Shown one piece after another: positions 25,120 through 32,698 of a stretch of 64,000 nt of DNA. The stretch is from Sphingomonas leidyi. GTDB taxonomy: Bacteria > Pseudomonadota > Alphaproteobacteria > Sphingomonadales > Sphingomonadaceae. A program made the position numbers and the translations under genes. The stretch's first letter is position 1; each line of letters starts with the position of its first letter. The notes below the pieces were generated by a model. The model had not been told where the DNA came from, made no database searches, and saw only the letters and a list, made by a program, of their open reading frames with translations. The DNA is taken from contig NZ_JAASQV010000003.1 of assembly GCF_011761945.1 (NCBI RefSeq), positions 420,170-484,169 of the forward strand, read 5' to 3'.

Positions 25120-25223
25120 GCTCCCCGGCAAAGGCCGGGCCCCAGTATCGGGCTGGTTGGTTGGATGGGGAAATGACCCTCTCAATGGACATTGCAACTG
25201 GGCCCCGGCCTTCGCCGGGGAGC
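25120..25223. repeat. REP-type inverted repeat between fliE and fliQ
   Basis: GCTCCCCGGCAAAGGCCGGG and following bases (25120-25146) recur inverted at 25197-25223 with two mismatches in 27. The core AAGGCCGGGGCC also occurs at 55831-55877, so this is a dispersed extragenic palindrome. It lies inside an operon and may lower downstream expression or stabilise mRNA ends. Confidence 0.7.
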
Positions 25224-25262
25224 GGCCCTTTCCCTCCCGCGAACCGCTTTCGGGGCTGAACG

Positions 25263-25529
25263 ATGCTGCCGTCCCAGGTCCTCGCCCTGGCGCAGAGCGC
25301 GCTGATGCTGGTGCTCACCATCGCAGGTCCGCTGCTGCTGACCTCGCTGATCGTGGGCACCGTCATCGGCCTGCTCCAGGCGCTGACGCAGATTCAGGAA
25401 ACCACGCTCACCTTCGTCCCCAAGCTGCTCGCCATGGGGCTGGTGCTGCTGCTCATGCTGCCAACGATCGGACAGGCGCTGAACGACTTCATGACCAGGA
25501 TCGGCAGCCTGATCGTGACCGCCGGATGA
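25263..25529 (+). CDS. fliQ: Flagellar type III export protein FliQ
   Basis: An 88-residue protein with two membrane helices (VLTIAGPLLLTSLIVGTVIGLLQALTQIQE and LLAMGLVLLLMLP). Part of the export gate with FliP and FliR. Its stop overlaps the fliR start (ATGA). Confidence 0.95.
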   Translation: MLPSQVLALAQSALMLVLTIAGPLLLTSLIVGTVIGLLQALTQIQETTLTFVPKLLAMGLVLLLMLPTIGQALNDFMTRIGSLIVTAG

Positions 25530-26284
25530 CGCTGCCCCCCGACCTGGCGCTGCAAGCCTCGGCCTTCTTCATCGTCTTCGCCCGGGTGGGCGCGGTGCTG
25601 ATGCTGCTGCCGGTGTTCGGCGACGACGCGATCCCCGGCCGCATCCGGCTGATGATCGCCTTCGCGCTGTCGGCTACCATGTATGGCCTGGTCGGCGCCC
25701 CTGCCCGCGTGGCGGTGGAGGCCGGCGCGGCGCTGCCCGCGGTGCTCGTCGCCGAGCTGATGACGGGCCTGGCCATGGGCATGATCGTCAAGATCCTGTT
25801 CCTCGCCGTCTCGATGGCGGGTTCGGTGATCTCGACCCAGATCGGGCTCTCCTCCGCGGTCATCTTCGATCCCGCGCAGAGCAGCGCGGCGCCCCAGCTC
25901 TCCAAGTTCGTCGCCATGGCGGCGGCGCTGGTGTGCATGGGCATGCAGGTCCATCACCTGTGGCTGGGCGCGATCGTGCACAGCTATCAGAGCTTCCCCG
26001 TGGGCGGGCTGCCGCCGGCGCATGATTTCGCCATGCTCGCGGTCGAGGCGATCGGCCGCTCGATGACGCTCGGCCTGAGCCTCGCCGCTCCGCTTCTCAT
26101 CTATGGCATCGTCTTCAACGTCGCGCTCGGCCTCGCCGCGCGCGTGGCCCCGGCGATCCAGGTCTTCTTCATCGCCCAGCCGCTCAACCTGCTGCTCGGC
26201 ATCAGCCTCGCCGCCGCCACGCTCGGCACCATGCTCACCTTCTTCGCCCGCGCCATGGGCGACGCGATGCAGGGAGGCTGGTGA
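25526..26284 (+). CDS. fliR: Flagellar type III export protein FliR
   Basis: A 252-residue membrane protein of the export gate: FFIVFARVGAVLMLLPVFGDD, ELMTGLAMGMIVKILFLAVSMAG, and LNLLLGISLAAATLGTML. Overlaps fliQ (ATGA) and flhB (TGATG). Confidence 0.95.
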   Translation: MTLPPDLALQASAFFIVFARVGAVLMLLPVFGDDAIPGRIRLMIAFALSATMYGLVGAPARVAVEAGAALPAVLVAELMTGLAMGMIVKILFLAVSMAGSVISTQIGLSSAVIFDPAQSSAAPQLSKFVAMAAALVCMGMQVHHLWLGAIVHSYQSFPVGGLPPAHDFAMLAVEAIGRSMTLGLSLAAPLLIYGIVFNVALGLAARVAPAIQVFFIAQPLNLLLGISLAAATLGTMLTFFARAMGDAMQGGW

Positions 26285-27354
26285 TGTCGGGCGATACCGA
26301 CCAGGACGACAAGACTCACGATCCGACGGACAGGAAGCTCGAGGACGCGCGCGCGAAAGGCGATGTGCCGATGGCGCCCGAGATGCGCCACGCGGCGATC
26401 TTCGTCGGCATGCTCGTGGTGATGGGCGGCCTGGGCACCTACACGCTGCAGCTGCTGGGCACGCTCTTCGTGCGGCTATGGGGCAGCGCCGACGATTTCC
26501 GGATGGAGCCGCAGGGCGCCGAGAGCTTCGTGACCGGCGTGATGCGCGCCAGCGCCTTCGCGCTGCTGCCGATCCTGGGCACGTTGTTCGGCATCGCGCT
26601 GCTGGGCGGCATCCTCCAGGGCCGGCCGATGCTCAGCTGGAGCCGGGTGAAGCCCAAATGGTCGAAGCTCAATCCCGCGAGCGGCGCCAAGCGGATGTTC
26701 GGCAAGATGGCGCTGATGGAATTCGCCAAGACGCTCGCCAAGCTCTGCCTGGTCGGCGGCGTGGCGGCGTATCTCGCATGGCCGCATGCCGCCGCGATCG
26801 ATGCGATGGTGGGCGCCGACCTTCAGCAGGTGGGCAGCGCCACGCACGGTATCGTCTATTCGATGCTCCGCCCGATCGCGATGCTGGTAGGCGCGCTCGC
26901 CCTGTTCGACTTCGTCTGGCAGCGCCGCGCATTCCTGCAGCGGATGCGCATGAGCCTCCAGGAGATCAAGGACGAGCACAAGCAGAGCGAGGGCGATCCG
27001 CACATCAAGGCCAAGGTCCGCCAGATCCAGATGCAGCGCTCGCGCGGCCGCATGATGCAGAACGTGCCCAAGGCCAGCGTGGTGATCACCAACCCGACGC
27101 ACTATGCCGTGGCGCTGCACTATGACCATGGCCAGATGGCGGCGCCGGTGGTGGTCGCCAAGGGCGTCGACGGGATCGCGCTCAAGATCCGCGAGATCGC
27201 GGGCGAGCACGGCATCCCGCTGGTGGAGAACCGCCCCCTTGCCCGCGCGCTCTATGCCAGCGCCGAGATCGATCGTCCGATCCCGGTGGAACATTATGCC
27301 GCGGTCGCCGAAGTGATCAGCTATGTGCTGAAGATCGCGAAGAAGAGGCGCTGA
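26284..27354 (+). CDS. flhB: Flagellar export switch protein FlhB
   Basis: A 356-residue protein that controls substrate class at the export gate. Four membrane segments in the N-terminal part and the self-cleaving motif NPTH in VVITNPTHYAVALHY near residue 265 of the cytoplasmic domain. It ends in a short basic tail. Last gene of the flgC operon. Confidence 0.95.
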   Translation: MSGDTDQDDKTHDPTDRKLEDARAKGDVPMAPEMRHAAIFVGMLVVMGGLGTYTLQLLGTLFVRLWGSADDFRMEPQGAESFVTGVMRASAFALLPILGTLFGIALLGGILQGRPMLSWSRVKPKWSKLNPASGAKRMFGKMALMEFAKTLAKLCLVGGVAAYLAWPHAAAIDAMVGADLQQVGSATHGIVYSMLRPIAMLVGALALFDFVWQRRAFLQRMRMSLQEIKDEHKQSEGDPHIKAKVRQIQMQRSRGRMMQNVPKASVVITNPTHYAVALHYDHGQMAAPVVVAKGVDGIALKIREIAGEHGIPLVENRPLARALYASAEIDRPIPVEHYAAVAEVISYVLKIAKKRR

Positions 27355-27385
27355 GCGCCCCTTCCCCGCGATACTTCAGAGTTCC

Positions 27386-28687
27386 TCAGAACTTCAGGCG
27401 CGCGCCCGCCGAGAGCACGATGGCATGGGCGTCGCGCAGCTCGCCATCGGTAAGGATCGGCGTCTGCGCGGCGGTGCCGGCATAGGCGGCGGTGACGCGG
27501 TCGATCGGGGCGTCGGCGAAGCTGACATAATTCGCCGCCAGGTCGAACGAGAGCTTCTTGTTCGCCGCGAGACTGCCGCCCACGCCGAAGTTCCAGCGGT
27601 TCGAATCCGGCACCCGGGCATCGCGCTCGCCATCCTGGGTCGGCGTGGTCGCGCGCTGGACGCCGGCACGCAGCGTCACCTTGGGCGACACGGCATAGTC
27701 GATCCCGCCGGCATAGCTCCAGCTGGCGCGGTAGTTCTCGGGGATCGCCTGGTTGACCGGCGCGCCCAGGCGGATCGCGTCGAACTTGTCCCAGCCATAG
27801 CGGATCACCTGCGCGTTCAGGGTCAGCTTGTCGGTTGCCGCGAAGCGAGCGCCGGCGATCGCCTGGGACGGCGTGTAGAATTTCGCCTCGACGCCCGAGA
27901 GCTGCATGTTCGACGTCGCCAGCGGGCCGACCAGGCCCGAGACGGTAAGGTCGCCCTTCAGCGTGTGCTCGATCGCCGACTTGTAGCTGAGACCCAGGGT
28001 GAAGCGGCGCGAATGCAGCTGCACGCCGGCGGTCCAGCCGAGATCCCAGCCATCGCCCTTCAATTCCTGATGTCCGTCCGGCAGCACCGCCGCCAGATTG
28101 GGCAGCGCGTTGCCGAGGCTGGCATCGGTATATTCGATGTTGAGCCCGGCGCCGACGCGCAGCCAGTCGGTCACCGCCACGCCGATGCTCGGCTGGATGT
28201 CGACCGTGCGCAGCTGGGTCCGGGCGGCGCTGTAGCGCGCCCAGCTGTCCGCCGGATAATCGGTGGTGAAGCTGTAGGGCGAGGTGATCGAGACGCCGAG
28301 CGCGATGCGGTCGTTCAGCGGCACGGCGATCGCGCCCGAGGGGAGCACGCCGTTGTTGATCGGATTGCGAGTGACGCCGTTGCCGCCCACCGGCGCCGGC
28401 GGCTGCCCCGGGCGGACGATCAGCGTGCCCCTGTCGGCAACCTCGCCGCGCGGCAGGATGACGGAGGCGGAAAGCGTGGCGTCGCCACTCTCGATGCCGC
28501 CGATCGCGGCAGGGTTCCACCAGATCGAAGCGGAGCCGGTATCGGCGGCCTCGCCCGAGAAGGCACGGCCGGCGCCGCGGGCGGATTGCTCCTGGAGATA
28601 GAAGGCCTGGGCATGGGCAGCCTGGGAGAAGCCGAGCAGCGCGATCAGCGCGCTGCCGGCGGCGAGCGAATATCTGAAGGGGGACAT
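27386..28687 (-). CDS. FadL/OmpP1/TodX-family outer membrane transporter
   Basis: A 433-residue beta-barrel for hydrophobic compounds. Signal peptide ends in AHA before QAFYLQEQSARGAGRAFSGEAA, the characteristic FadL N-terminal hatch. SIWWNPAAIGGIESGDATLS, GLGVSITSP-like and repeated beta strands follow, ending GARLKF. ATG 28687 is chosen to give the signal peptide. It is preceded on the same strand by a DUF2147 gene (49 bases). Not obviously flagellar; it sits in a gap between two flagellar operons. Confidence 0.88.
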   Translation of the reverse strand: MSPFRYSLAAGSALIALLGFSQAAHAQAFYLQEQSARGAGRAFSGEAADTGSASIWWNPAAIGGIESGDATLSASVILPRGEVADRGTLIVRPGQPPAPVGGNGVTRNPINNGVLPSGAIAVPLNDRIALGVSITSPYSFTTDYPADSWARYSAARTQLRTVDIQPSIGVAVTDWLRVGAGLNIEYTDASLGNALPNLAAVLPDGHQELKGDGWDLGWTAGVQLHSRRFTLGLSYKSAIEHTLKGDLTVSGLVGPLATSNMQLSGVEAKFYTPSQAIAGARFAATDKLTLNAQVIRYGWDKFDAIRLGAPVNQAIPENYRASWSYAGGIDYAVSPKVTLRAGVQRATTPTQDGERDARVPDSNRWNFGVGGSLAANKKLSFDLAANYVSFADAPIDRVTAAYAGTAAQTPILTDGELRDAHAIVLSAGARLKF

Positions 28688-28736
28688 CGGGGTAATCCTT
28701 GTACGCGTACGGATACTGAGAACTCGGAAACGCGCG

Positions 28737-29156
28737 TCAGCGCACGCGGGTCCAGGTCTGGGTGCGGCAGAAGGGCTTGAACACGCAGCCGCGCAGGTTG
28801 AGCTGGTCGTTGCCGGAGAGGGTGATCTCGGCGCTATAGGTCTTGCCGTCCTCGGCATTGTAGATCTTGCCGCCGTACCAGCCGCCATTCTGCTGGCTGA
28901 AGCCGGAGAGGATCTGCAGGCCCATCAGCTTGCGCGTGCGCAGTGCCGCGTTGCCGTTGTTGCCGTCGGCCAGGTTCGGGTTGGTGCGCAACTTGTCCGA
29001 CCCGACGATCTTGCCGCAGATCGACGCGCCGCATCGGGTGATCTCGACGATACCGTTATGGACGGGGGTCTTCCAGCGGCCGACCACGGCATCGGCCGGC
29101 TGGAGCGCGGGGGCCGCTGCGACGGCAAGCCCCATAAGCAAAGCCAACATAGGCAT
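28737..29156 (-). CDS. Exported DUF2147-family protein
   Basis: A 139-residue secreted protein. ATG 29156 follows GAGGAGAG. Signal peptide MPMLALLMGLAVAAAPALQ, then VVGRWKTPVHNGIVEITRCGASICGKIVG ... YNAEDGKTYSAEITLSGNDQLNLRGCVF ... QTWTRV, the conserved DUF2147 framework, which includes four cysteines. Family function is unknown. Likely cotranscribed with the FadL-type gene. Confidence 0.85.
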   Translation of the reverse strand: MPMLALLMGLAVAAAPALQPADAVVGRWKTPVHNGIVEITRCGASICGKIVGSDKLRTNPNLADGNNGNAALRTRKLMGLQILSGFSQQNGGWYGGKIYNAEDGKTYSAEITLSGNDQLNLRGCVFKPFCRTQTWTRVR

Positions 29157-29333
29157 ACTCTCCTCGAGGGGATTCCATGCCGCGCTCTGCCGGCTGGTCA
29201 TGGAAGGAACGGCATCGCCCTTTCGAACGCGAAACCGGTGGCGCCTCCCTAGGTTCCAAAAATCCGGTATGCAATTGCGTTCGGATTTGAAACTGAAAAC
29301 CCGAGGATGCCGTAAGGGAATGAAAGGCGCGGA

Positions 29334-29756
29334 TCAGGCCTTGAGATCGAGCTTGGCCAGCTCGACTCGGACGCGCAGCTCGATGTCGGAGAGGATCGCG
29401 GCGAGCGCGGGATCGTCGGTGCGCTCGAAGGTCTCGGACCATTCGACGATCGCCGTGAGCCGCGCCGGGCTGACCACTCCGGCGACCAGCTCGCGGTGGA
29501 GCTGATCGAGCATGTCGATGCCGCGCTGGGCGTCGACTGCCTGTTTGCGGCGGCGCTCGATCGCGGGATCGGCGGCGGCGAGCGTGACGAGCATCGCGAC
29601 CGAGGGGTTGAGCGCCTGCGCCGCATTGGCCCCCGGATGCAGGGGCGCGGGCGCCGCGGGGGCTTCCCCCTCGCCCACCGAGAAGCCGGACGCGACCTTG
29701 GGCAGCGCCGCCATCAGGCTGTGCAGCAAGGGTGCCTGCAGGTTCTCGATCCGCAC
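29334..29756 (-). CDS. fliX: Flagellar assembly regulator FliX
   Basis: A 140-residue FliX protein from GTG 29756. In Caulobacter FliX links early basal-body assembly to FlbD activity. Recognised by the C-terminal half: RRRKQAVDAQRGIDMLDQLHRELVAG and ILSDIELRVRVELAKLDLKA. It lies divergent from flgI. Since its usual partner FlbD is encoded at 39511, the FliX-FlbD checkpoint may exist here in modified form. Confidence 0.82.
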   Translation of the reverse strand: MRIENLQAPLLHSLMAALPKVASGFSVGEGEAPAAPAPLHPGANAAQALNPSVAMLVTLAAADPAIERRRKQAVDAQRGIDMLDQLHRELVAGVVSPARLTAIVEWSETFERTDDPALAAILSDIELRVRVELAKLDLKA

Positions 29757-29797
29757 GAAATCTCGTCCCCTGGGCCCGCATGGCCCGTCTTCTATCC

Positions 29798-29803
29798 TAT
29801 AAG
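29798..29803 (+). promoter_or_regulatory. -10 element (TATAAG) of the flgI operon
   Basis: CTATCCTATAAGAGAATT, 36 bases before flgI. On the minus strand CCGATAATTC in the same segment may serve fliX. Confidence 0.5.
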
Positions 29804-29838
29804 AGAATTATCGGAAATTTTCCACTTCCAGGGGTTAT

Positions 29839-30942
29839 ATGCTGCGCTTCGCCGCTCCCATGATCGCCCTGCTCCTGAGCCTGGGCCTCGCACCGGCCGC
29901 AACGGCCCAGACGCGGATCAAGGACGTCGTCAACGTCGAGAATGTCCGCGACAACCAGCTCGTGGGCTATGGCCTGGTCGTCGGCCTGGCCGGCACGGGC
30001 GATCGCCTGCGCAACACGCCGTTCACCGAGGAATCGATGCAGGCGATGCTCGAGCGGATGGGCGTGAACATTCGCGGGACCGAGATGAAGACGCAGAACG
30101 TCGCCGCCGTCTCGATCACCGCGACGATGCCGCCCTTCGCCCGCTCGGGTTCGCGGATCGACGTCCAGGTCTCGGCGCTGGGCGACGCGACCAGCCTGCA
30201 GGGCGGGACGCTGATCGTCTCGTCGCTGCGCGGCCTCGATGGCGAGATCTATGCGGTGGCGCAGGGCAATGTCGCGGTCTCCGGCTTCAAGGGCCAGGGC
30301 GCCGCCGCCAGCGTGAGCCGCGGCGTGACCACCTCGGCCCGCATCGCCGGCGGCGCGATCATCGAGCGCGAGGTGCCCTATTCGCTCCTCTCGGCCAATG
30401 GCCTGAAGCTGGCGCTCAAGAACCCCGACTTCGCCACCGCCGACCGCATCGCCGGCGCGATCAACGCGAAATATCCGGGCAGCGCCGCGGTACTGGATCC
30501 GGCGACCGTGCAGCTCACGGCGGGTTCGAATTTCGTCGGCAACGTGATCGACCTGGTCACCCGCATCGGCGAGCTGTCGGTCAAGGTCGACCAGCCGGCG
30601 CGCGTGGTGATCAACGAGGCTTCGGGCACCGTCGTCATGAACGCCGACGTCCGCATCACGCCGGTGGCGATCGCCCAGGGCGGCCTGACCATCACCGTGA
30701 CCGAGAGCCCCCAGGTCTCGCAACCCGCGCCGTTCTCGAACGGCCAGACCACGGTGGTGCCGCGCACCAACGTGCAGGTGAACGACGGCAACGGCGCCAG
30801 CCTGGCGATGGTCGACGGCGCCAGCCTGCAGACGCTGCTGAGCGGGCTCAACACGCTAGGCGTCTCCCCGCGCGACCTGATCACCATCCTCCAGGCGATC
30901 AAGAGCGCCGGCGCGCTCCAGGCCGATATCGAGGTGCAATGA
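29839..30942 (+). CDS. flgI: Flagellar P-ring protein FlgI
   Basis: A 367-residue periplasmic ring subunit. Signal peptide MLRFAAPMIALLLSLGLAPAA-TAQ, then TRIKDVVNVENVRDNQLVGYGLVVGLAGTGD, the invariant FlgI N-terminus, and DLITILQAIKSAGALQADIEVQ at the end. First gene of flgI-flgJ-flbY. Confidence 0.96.
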   Translation: MLRFAAPMIALLLSLGLAPAATAQTRIKDVVNVENVRDNQLVGYGLVVGLAGTGDRLRNTPFTEESMQAMLERMGVNIRGTEMKTQNVAAVSITATMPPFARSGSRIDVQVSALGDATSLQGGTLIVSSLRGLDGEIYAVAQGNVAVSGFKGQGAAASVSRGVTTSARIAGGAIIEREVPYSLLSANGLKLALKNPDFATADRIAGAINAKYPGSAAVLDPATVQLTAGSNFVGNVIDLVTRIGELSVKVDQPARVVINEASGTVVMNADVRITPVAIAQGGLTITVTESPQVSQPAPFSNGQTTVVPRTNVQVNDGNGASLAMVDGASLQTLLSGLNTLGVSPRDLITILQAIKSAGALQADIEVQ

Positions 30943-31244
30943 TGCGCGACGTGACTTCCCCCACCGGGCCCCAGGCCCCGGCCGTCCCGGCCAATCCGGA
31001 GCTCGACGCCAGGAACCGCGAGACCGCGAAGAATTTCGAGGCGGTGTTCCTCGGCCAGATGACCCAGCTGATGCTCGAGAGCGTGCAGCAGGGCGACGGG
31101 GAATTCTCCGGCGGCCATGGCGAGGAAATGTTCCGCGGCATCATGGCCGAGAAGCTGGGCAACGCGATGGCCGCCAAGGGCGGCATCGGCCTGGCGCCGG
31201 TGGTGCTCGACCAGATCATCAAGCTCCAACAGGGTAACAAGTAA
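30939..31244 (+). CDS. flgJ: Rod-binding protein (FlgJ N-terminal domain only)
   Basis: A 101-residue protein with the rod-capping domain: ETAKNFEAVFLGQMTQLMLESV and GEEMFRGIMAEKLGNAMAAKGGIGLAPVV. The muramidase half found in enterobacterial FlgJ is missing; a separate muramidase-like gene lies at 62640. The ATG pair at 30939/30942 overlaps the flgI stop. Confidence 0.88.
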   Translation: MMRDVTSPTGPQAPAVPANPELDARNRETAKNFEAVFLGQMTQLMLESVQQGDGEFSGGHGEEMFRGIMAEKLGNAMAAKGGIGLAPVVLDQIIKLQQGNK

Positions 31245-31670
31245 ATGACCGAGCAGCTCATCGACGCCATGGTGTCCCTCACCCATATCATGGAGGAGGA
31301 GAGCGATCGGCTGGGCCGGGCCCCCTATTTCCCCGAACTGCCCGAGATCGCCCAGGCCAAGCGGCGCCTTACCGGCCGGATCGAGGCCGAGGTGGCGCGG
31401 ATGAAGCGGGAGGCGCCCGACGACTGGGCCGAGCGGCTCGACCCCGAAACGCGCGAGACGCTGGCCGAGGCCAGCCGCGGCCTGCGCGACGCCTCGGCCG
31501 TCAATGCGCGGATCCTCGCGCGCCAGATCGAGCTCTCGGTCGAGATGATGGGCGCGATCGCCGCCGAGGCCCAGCGCCTGACCGGCAGCCGCAGCATGAC
31601 CTATGGCGCCTGTGGCGGCCTGGGCGGGATGGACGCCCCGGCGCCGATCTCGATCAACGCCCGGCTCTGA
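31245..31670 (+). CDS. FlbY/FlgN-like flagellar protein
   Basis: A 141-residue helical protein starting directly after the flgJ stop. LTHIMEEESDRLGRAPYFPELPEIAQAKRRLTGRIEAEVAR and the C-terminal SVEMMGAIAAEAQRLTGSRSMTYGA match alphaproteobacterial FlbY, which resembles FlgN export chaperones for hook-junction proteins FlgK and FlgL (encoded at 55903-58917). Confidence 0.72.
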   Translation: MTEQLIDAMVSLTHIMEEESDRLGRAPYFPELPEIAQAKRRLTGRIEAEVARMKREAPDDWAERLDPETRETLAEASRGLRDASAVNARILARQIELSVEMMGAIAAEAQRLTGSRSMTYGACGGLGGMDAPAPISINARL

Positions 31671-31816
31671 GATCTCCCGCGCGGGGCGCCGGTTTCGCGC
31701 GGCCGGAGTTTCGGAAGTTTAGGCAAGCGCGCGCACTCCAACATCTCCGACAAGTCAGAGAGCAGCCGGATTCTCGGCCCGGGGAGCGAAGCAGGCGAAA
31801 TCCTACATTGCAATCT

Positions 31817-32219
31817 TTAGCCCTCTCCCGCTTGCGGGAGAGGGTTGGGTGAGGGTGTGTCAGGCGTCGCAGGCGATGTCGCCAATTTGAGGCGTATCGC
31901 TTCGACGACGCCATCGAAATTCTCGACCAGATCGCTGTTCCAGAAGCGCATCACCACATAGCCCTGGGCTTCAAGATAGGCCGTGCGGCGCCTATCGGTG
32001 CTGACTGCCGTCCAGTTCGACGACCAACCGCTTTTCCACGCACAGGAAATCGACGACGAACGTGCCGATGGTCGCCTGGAACCGGAACTTGTGGTTCTCG
32101 AGCTGCCGGTTTCGCAGTGCGGACCATAGCTTGCGCTCAACGCCGGTCGCTTCCCTGCGAAGGCGGCGCGCATGCGGATTGGTGGGACGTATCGCCGGCA
32201 TTCGGGCAGAGTAACCCAC
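31817..32219 (-). pseudogene. Frameshifted DUF559 (Vsr-like) endonuclease gene
   Basis: The first part reads MGYSARMPAIRPTNPHARRL...KLWSALRNRQL then VVDFLCVEKRLVVELDGSQH before a stop at 31992. One frame over, the expected continuation TDRRRTAYLEAQGYVVMRFWNSDL and VENFDGVVEAIRL is intact. The break lies near 31995-32003. The acidic residues of the PD-(D/E)xK-like core are still readable, so inactivation looks recent. The open frame runs into the left inverted repeat, which encodes TPSPNPLPQAGEG. Confidence 0.8.
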
Positions 32220-32264
32220 CTCACACCCTCACCCAACCCTCTCCCGCAAGCGGGAGAGGGCTAA
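31817..32264. repeat. Perfect 43-base inverted repeat bounding the DUF559 unit
   Basis: Bases 31817-31859 equal the reverse complement of 32222-32264 without mismatch. Each arm itself contains a palindrome, CCCTCTCCCGC TT GCGGGAGAGGG. The 448-bp unit fills the gap between flbY and flgB. No target-site duplication is evident. The region 31671-31816 holds nothing recognisable. Confidence 0.85.
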
Positions 32265-32279
32265 GGAGAAGGAAGGAAC

Positions 32280-32696
32280 CTACCCGCTCTTCCCGACCGC
32301 CGTCTTCAGCATGCTCAGCTGCTTGCGGTAGAGGTTGGTCATCGCAGTGAAATCCGCCTGGACCTGGCCGAGCTTGAGCAGCTGGTCCTCGAGCGTGACG
32401 TTGTTGCCGTCGGGCTTGGTCTCGCTGATGTCCTTGTCGAGCACGATGCCGGCGCCGGCCGGCTGGATCGCGCCCAGGCCCTTCATGCCGGCCGTCAGTT
32501 CGACGCGCGGCTTGGCGACGCGGATGCTGCCGGTGCCCGCGCTGCCCAGCAGGTCGGAGAAATCGGCGTCCTCCACCATGCGCGCCTTGAAGCCCGGCGT
32601 CTCGCTGTTGGCGATGTTCTGGGCGATCACGCGCTGGCGATCGGAGAGCGTCTCCATCTGGCGGCGGATGCCGGAGAGGATCGGGGGCATGTCCAT
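32280..32696 (-). CDS. flgB: Flagellar proximal rod protein FlgB
   Basis: A 138-residue rod protein: RQMETLSDRQRVIAQNIANSETPGFKAR at the N-terminus and EDQLLKLGQVQADFTAMTNLYRKQLSML at the C-terminus. It begins two bases after the stop of the large FlaEY-like gene, an unusual partner for flgB. Confidence 0.93.
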   Translation of the reverse strand: MDMPPILSGIRRQMETLSDRQRVIAQNIANSETPGFKARMVEDADFSDLLGSAGTGSIRVAKPRVELTAGMKGLGAIQPAGAGIVLDKDISETKPDGNNVTLEDQLLKLGQVQADFTAMTNLYRKQLSMLKTAVGKSG

Positions 32697-32698
32697 GA

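Noticed and set aside
31992..32219. Programmed frameshift in the DUF559 gene
   Set aside because: No slippery heptamer or downstream stimulator is evident at the break, so a mutation is the simpler reading.
31817..32264. Insertion sequence carrying a transposase
   Set aside because: The enclosed frame is a DUF559 nuclease remnant, not a transposase, and no target-site duplication can be seen; described as an inverted-repeat unit instead.
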